Source: Bacteroidales bacterium
Lineage (GTDB): Bacteria; Bacteroidota; Bacteroidia; Bacteroidales; UBA932
Reading direction: 5' to 3'
Assembly (NCBI GenBank): GCA_016283985.1
Contig: JAEENZ010000139.1
Span: 1 to 11,760, forward strand
Length of the DNA: 11,760 bases
Positions 8,727-11,760 of the stretch are shown here, one piece after another; positions within the stretch are counted from its first letter, which is position 1; each line of letters opens with the position of its first letter. The position numbers and the translations under genes were made by a program. The notes under the pieces were generated by a model. That model was not told the DNA's origin. It saw nothing but the letters and a program-made list of their open reading frames with translations, and did not search any database.

Positions 8727-8745
8727 AATACACTACTTTTGAGCG

Positions 8746-8775
8746 CAAAATAGTAAAAAACTGATACAAATCAAA
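8746..8775 (-). promoter_or_regulatory. Predicted Bacteroidota-type promoter of the SusCD operon
   Basis: On the minus strand a TTTG (-33-like, 8772-8775) is followed by a 19-base spacer and TATTTTG (8746-8752). This is one base short of the TAnnTTTG -7 consensus. Transcription would begin near 8740, giving a leader of only about 14 bases before the SusC ATG. The region is AT-rich, so chance matches are possible. Confidence 0.5.
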
Positions 8776-8790
8776 ATTTAGTTATATTTG
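8760..8790 (+). promoter_or_regulatory. Predicted Bacteroidota-type promoter of the polyprenyl synthase-rsgA operon
   Basis: TATATTTG at 8783-8790 is an exact match to the TAnnTTTG -7 consensus of Bacteroidota. At the usual 19-base spacing upstream lies ACTG (8760-8763), which matches only two of four bases of TTTG, so the -33 element is weak. The box ends 5 bases before the ATG at 8796, so transcription should start at or next to the start codon. It interleaves with the divergent SusC promoter. Confidence 0.6.
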
Positions 8791-8795
8791 CATAT

Positions 8796-9779
8796 ATGAT
8801 AACCGAACCGCATATCGATGCCGTTACCGAGCGCATCTTCAACGAAATACAATTCCCGGACGAGCCTGCAGGGCTATATGATCCACTGCGATACATGATA
8901 GCCATCGGCGGCAAGCGAATCCGCCCCCGGCTGTGCCTCACCACGTACGCGGTCTTCAAGAACCGCTTCACACCAAAGTTGCTGGAGGTCGCAAGCGCCC
9001 TTGAGGTTTTCCACAGCTTCACCCTCCTGCACGACGACATCATGGACCGCTCGCCCTTGCGCCGCGGCCAGCCTACCGTCTGGAAGAAGTGGGACGAAGA
9101 CACCGCCATCCTCTCCGGCGACGTGATGCAGATAGATGCATACAAGCGCATAGCCAAGGCTCCTGTGGACAAGCTGGATGATGTGCTGAACCTGTTTTCC
9201 ACCACCGCAGCCGAAGTGTGCGAAGGCCAACAATACGACATGGAATTCGAGCGCGTGAGCGAAGTGCCGATGAAGGACTACTGCAAGATGATAGGCCTCA
9301 AAACCGCGGTGCTGCTGGCATGCTCCGCCAAGATGGGCGCGCTGATGGCCGGCGCAGGCGAAAAGGAGTGCCAGGCGCTCTACGACTACGGCTACCAGCT
9401 GGGCATGGCCTTCCAGGTGGCAGACGACTATCTGGATGCCTTCGGCGATGAGAAAGTATTCGGTAAGCCTATCGGAGGCGACATCCTCAACTGCAAGAAG
9501 AGCTGGCTGACCGTGCGCACCTGCGAAAAGCTGTCCGGCAAGGAGAGGCAGGATTTCCTGACCCGGTTCAACGAGCTGGAGGACGGAGATGCCGGTGTCC
9601 GCAAGATTGCCGATATCAAGAAGATATATGTGGACTGTAGGGTCGATGCCGATGCCCGCGCGGAGGTGTGCCGCTACACCGAGGAGGCGCTTAAGGCTGC
9701 ACGCAGGCTGAAACTCGGCAACGTGCGTTACGAGATGTTGAGGCGCTTCGCGGAGAAACTGGTGGGGCGCGCGAAATAA
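8796..9779 (+). CDS. Polyprenyl diphosphate synthase (trans-isoprenyl, short-chain type)
   Basis: This 327-residue cytoplasmic enzyme condenses isopentenyl diphosphate with an allylic diphosphate to make all-trans prenyl diphosphates, precursors for quinones, carotenoids or related isoprenoids. The hallmarks are GGKRIRP (38-44, diphosphate binding), the first aspartate-rich motif DDIMD (80-84) followed by RRGQPT, GLKT (167-170), and the second aspartate-rich motif DDYLD (210-214) with K-x-x-GGD just after it (224-229). The fifth residue before the first DDxxD is Phe75. In this family a bulky aromatic there usually limits the chain to about C15-C20, so a farnesyl/geranylgeranyl-type product is more likely than a long quinone tail; this is inference. 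The ATG at 8796 is needed because the next Met (residue 34) would remove conserved sequence. It is the first gene of an operon; rsgA follows after 2 bases. Confidence 0.95.
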   Translation: MITEPHIDAVTERIFNEIQFPDEPAGLYDPLRYMIAIGGKRIRPRLCLTTYAVFKNRFTPKLLEVASALEVFHSFTLLHDDIMDRSPLRRGQPTVWKKWDEDTAILSGDVMQIDAYKRIAKAPVDKLDDVLNLFSTTAAEVCEGQQYDMEFERVSEVPMKDYCKMIGLKTAVLLACSAKMGALMAGAGEKECQALYDYGYQLGMAFQVADDYLDAFGDEKVFGKPIGGDILNCKKSWLTVRTCEKLSGKERQDFLTRFNELEDGDAGVRKIADIKKIYVDCRVDADARAEVCRYTEEALKAARRLKLGNVRYEMLRRFAEKLVGRAK

Positions 9780-9781
9780 TT

Positions 9782-10795
9782 ATGGAAGAACGGATTGCAA
9801 CGGTGGTGAAGAACGCGGGCAGTCATTATCTGCTCTGCGAGCTCCCGGCCTGGGAGCCGTTCCCGGCCGTACTCCGTGGCAAGGTGCGCCTGCAGAAATC
9901 CTCCGCCACAAATCCCGTTGCGGTCGGTGACCAGGTGAAGTATTTCCGCGGGGAGGGAAAAGGCCCTCTGTTCCGCGTTGCTCCGCAACCCGTTCCGGGA
10001 AAATGCTTCACAGAGGACATTCCCTCCCCGCAGGATGCTGCGATCATTACCGAGATTCTGCCGCGGCGGAACTACGTGATACGCAAATCCACCAACCTGA
10101 GCCGGCAGGCGCACATCATCGCCGCCAACCTCGACCAGGCGGTTATCGCCGTCAGCCTCTTCTTTCCGGAAATCAAGCTGCCCTTCCTGGATCGCATACT
10201 GGTCACTTGCGAGGTCTACAAGATTCCCGTGATAATCGCCCTTAACAAAATGGACCTCTACCGCGAGGATGCACCCGAAGCGGTGGCGGATTTCCACAGG
10301 ATTTACGAGGGCGCGGGATACCGGGTTATAGACACGTCCTGCAAGACGGGAGAAGGGATCGATGTCCTACTGGAGGCCTGCAGCGGCAAGCTGAGCCTGT
10401 TCTCAGGCGAATCCGGCGTGGGGAAATCCTCCCTAATAAAGGCCATAGACCCGTCGCTGGCACCGAAGATAGGGCAGATATCACTGGCGCATCTTCAAGG
10501 AAAACATACGACTTCGTTGTACGAAATGTATCCTATCAGGGGTGGCGGCTACCTTATCGACTCCCCCGGGCTGCGCGGATTCGGGCTGGTGGACCTCGAG
10601 AAAGAGGAGATAGCCAAGTACTTCCCGGAGATGCTGCGCGTGGCGGACGAGTGCCGCTTCGTTCCCTGCACCCACACGCACGAACCGGGCTGCGCCGTCA
10701 AGGCGGCAGTCGACACCGGCACCATCAGCGCGGAGCGCTATAACTCCTACCTCGGCATGCTGGAAGACGATGGAAAATTCAGAAAAGGTTTTTGA
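9782..10795 (+). CDS. rsgA: Ribosome small-subunit biogenesis GTPase RsgA (YjeQ)
   Basis: RsgA is a circularly permuted GTPase that binds the 30S subunit and helps its late maturation and proofreading. The layout is complete: N-terminal OB domain (about 1-100, with SATNPVAVGDQVK), then G4 NKMD (155-158), G5 SCK (186-188), P-loop GESGVGKSS (209-217), a TT switch-I segment (KHTTS, 241-245) and G3 DSPG (260-263). The C-terminal zinc domain has C291-x4-C296-x-H298-x5-C304. The 337 residues are somewhat longer than the roughly 310 I recall for Bacteroides RsgA. The extra length appears to lie in the OB domain, between the Val-Gly-Asp strand and ITEILPRRNYVIRKS (about residues 56-88). The gene lies 2 bases after the polyprenyl synthase stop and 2 bases before the next ATG, so it is co-transcribed with both. 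Confidence 0.97.
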   Translation: MEERIATVVKNAGSHYLLCELPAWEPFPAVLRGKVRLQKSSATNPVAVGDQVKYFRGEGKGPLFRVAPQPVPGKCFTEDIPSPQDAAIITEILPRRNYVIRKSTNLSRQAHIIAANLDQAVIAVSLFFPEIKLPFLDRILVTCEVYKIPVIIALNKMDLYREDAPEAVADFHRIYEGAGYRVIDTSCKTGEGIDVLLEACSGKLSLFSGESGVGKSSLIKAIDPSLAPKIGQISLAHLQGKHTTSLYEMYPIRGGGYLIDSPGLRGFGLVDLEKEEIAKYFPEMLRVADECRFVPCTHTHEPGCAVKAAVDTGTISAERYNSYLGMLEDDGKFRKGF

Positions 10796-10797
10796 AC

Positions 10798-11760
10798 ATG
10801 AATAAGAGACTTGCATCCCTGGATGCCCTGAGAGGCTTTGACATGATGTTCATCATGGGTGTATCCGGTCTGGTAGTGGCAATCTGCCAACTGTTCCCGA
10901 ACGGGGACGGATGCTGGCTCGCCCGGCAGATGGACCACGTGGACTGGAACGGGCTTCATCATTTCGATACAATCTTCCCCCTGTTCATCTTCCTGGCGGG
11001 CGTATCATGGCCCTTCTCCCTTTCCAAGCAGCGGGAGGCTGGAAGGAGTACTGGGCAGATAGTCTGGAAGATAGTACGCCGCTGCCTCATCCTTATCGCC
11101 CTCGGCCTCGTGTACAATGGCATCTTCGAGCTAGATTTCGGGAACCTCCGGGTGGCCAGCGTACTCATGCGCATCGGCCTTGCCTGGGCAGGAGCTGCTC
11201 TCATATATCTATTCGTGGAATCCCCTTGGAAGCGAGGGGTGATCGCCGGCGCCATCCTCATCGGATACTGGCTGCTGATACGCTTCGTGGCCGCCCCGGA
11301 CGTGCCGGGAGGAGATCCCCTGTCGCTTGAGGGAAATCTGGTCGGCTGGCTGGACAGGCAGATCCTTCCGGGCGTGCTCTACGAAGGCAACATATTCGAT
11401 CCGGAGGGCCTGCTGAGCACGGTGCCGGCCATAGTCACCGCCCTGCTGGGCATGTTCGCCGGCGACCTGGTACGCCTCCCGGACGGCAGGCTGTCCGGCG
11501 GACGCAAGACCCTGTGGCTGCTCGCCGCCGCGGTGGTGTGCGGAGTGCTCGCCTGGGTGTGGAACTTCAACTTCCCCATCAACAAGAAACTCTGGACCAG
11601 CTCCTTCGTGCTGGCAGTCGGCTCATACTCCTTCGCCTGCTTCGCCATCTTCTACTATATAATAGATGTGAAGGGATGGAAGAAATGGGCCTTCCCGCTA
11701 CAGGTGATAGGCATGAACTCCATCACCATCTACCTGCTGCAGCGGATAGTGGCGGTCTCC
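10798..11760 (+). CDS. HGSNAT/DUF5009-type multi-pass acyltransferase, 3' end outside window
   Basis: This is an integral membrane protein of the heparan-alpha-glucosaminide N-acetyltransferase-like group (HGSNAT/NagX, DUF5009/DUF1624). Members move acetyl groups from cytoplasmic acetyl-CoA across the membrane to a sugar or other acceptor. The frame is open for 321 codons to the window edge and lacks a stop; members commonly have about 360-400 residues, so most of it is present. Diagnostic stretches are RLASLDALRGFDMMFIM (4-20), HVDWNGLHHFDTIFPLFIF (47-65), FLAGVSWPFS (65-74), LRVASVLMRIGLAW (117-130), LLSTVPAIVTALLG (205-218) and NKKLWTSSFVLAVGSYS (262-278). H47, just before DWNG, aligns with the His proposed as catalytic in human HGSNAT. 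About eight or nine hydrophobic segments are visible. The ATG at 10798 follows the rsgA stop by 2 bases. The acceptor cannot be predicted. Confidence 0.92.
   Translation, partial: MNKRLASLDALRGFDMMFIMGVSGLVVAICQLFPNGDGCWLARQMDHVDWNGLHHFDTIFPLFIFLAGVSWPFSLSKQREAGRSTGQIVWKIVRRCLILIALGLVYNGIFELDFGNLRVASVLMRIGLAWAGAALIYLFVESPWKRGVIAGAILIGYWLLIRFVAAPDVPGGDPLSLEGNLVGWLDRQILPGVLYEGNIFDPEGLLSTVPAIVTALLGMFAGDLVRLPDGRLSGGRKTLWLLAAAVVCGVLAWVWNFNFPINKKLWTSSFVLAVGSYSFACFAIFYYIIDVKGWKKWAFPLQVIGMNSITIYLLQRIVAVS

Noticed and set aside
8727..8795. Possible riboswitch or structured leader between the divergent operons
   Set aside because: The spacer is only 69 bases, AT-rich, has no stable hairpin I can see, and is filled by the two predicted promoters.
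9728..10297. A 189-codon minus-strand frame opposite rsgA
   Set aside because: It is antisense to the conserved OB and GTPase region of RsgA and shows no family signature.
10911..11330. A 139-codon plus-strand frame inside the acyltransferase gene
   Set aside because: It is out of frame with the HGSNAT-like protein and its translation is Arg/Pro-rich, typical of a shifted frame in GC-rich DNA.

Overview
The window looks like chromosomal DNA from a Bacteroidota, most likely Bacteroidales. The evidence is an intact SusC/SusD pair, several lipoproteins with a Cys-terminated signal peptide, a promoter matching the Bacteroidota -7 consensus TAnnTTTG, and no clear Shine-Dalgarno sequences. The base composition is rather GC-rich for the group (two hand-counted 60-base lines in the flanking genes are 65% and 58%), which would fit an Alistipes/Rikenellaceae-like or uncultured Bacteroidales genome. 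The genus cannot be fixed from the sequence alone.

Left part, minus strand (8726 down to 1): a nutrient-uptake operon. Its order is SusC-type TonB-dependent outer-membrane transporter (5658-8726), SusD-type surface binding lipoprotein (4098-5645), a small Calx-beta/DUF4843-like lipoprotein (3615-4088), and a lipoprotein with an N-terminal Ig-like domain and a predicted beta-propeller (2042-3592). The gaps are 12, 9 and 22 bases, so these are very probably one transcript. A strong intrinsic terminator (1999-2027) follows. Immediately behind it lies a PqqL-like M16 zinc peptidase (1-1980) that starts with TTG and runs off the left edge. No glycoside hydrolase or polysaccharide lyase is present. 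With the peptidase next door, this suggests uptake of a peptide or peptide-like ligand rather than a polysaccharide, but that is inference.

Right part, plus strand (8796 to the end): a tight three-gene operon with 2-base gaps. It encodes a short-chain-type polyprenyl diphosphate synthase (8796-9779), the ribosome-assembly GTPase RsgA (9782-10795), and a multi-pass HGSNAT/DUF5009-type acyltransferase (10798 to beyond the right edge).

The two operons diverge from a 69-base AT-rich region (8727-8795) that holds both predicted promoters, interleaved. The plus-strand -7 box ends only 5 bases before the ATG, which predicts a leaderless mRNA.

I see no mobile element, CRISPR array, tRNA, rRNA or riboswitch. 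I did not find a clearly undescribed system. The most interesting points are the terminator and TTG arrangement that should throttle the M16 peptidase, the leaderless divergent promoter, the propeller lipoprotein of unknown ligand, and an apparent insertion in the OB domain of RsgA.
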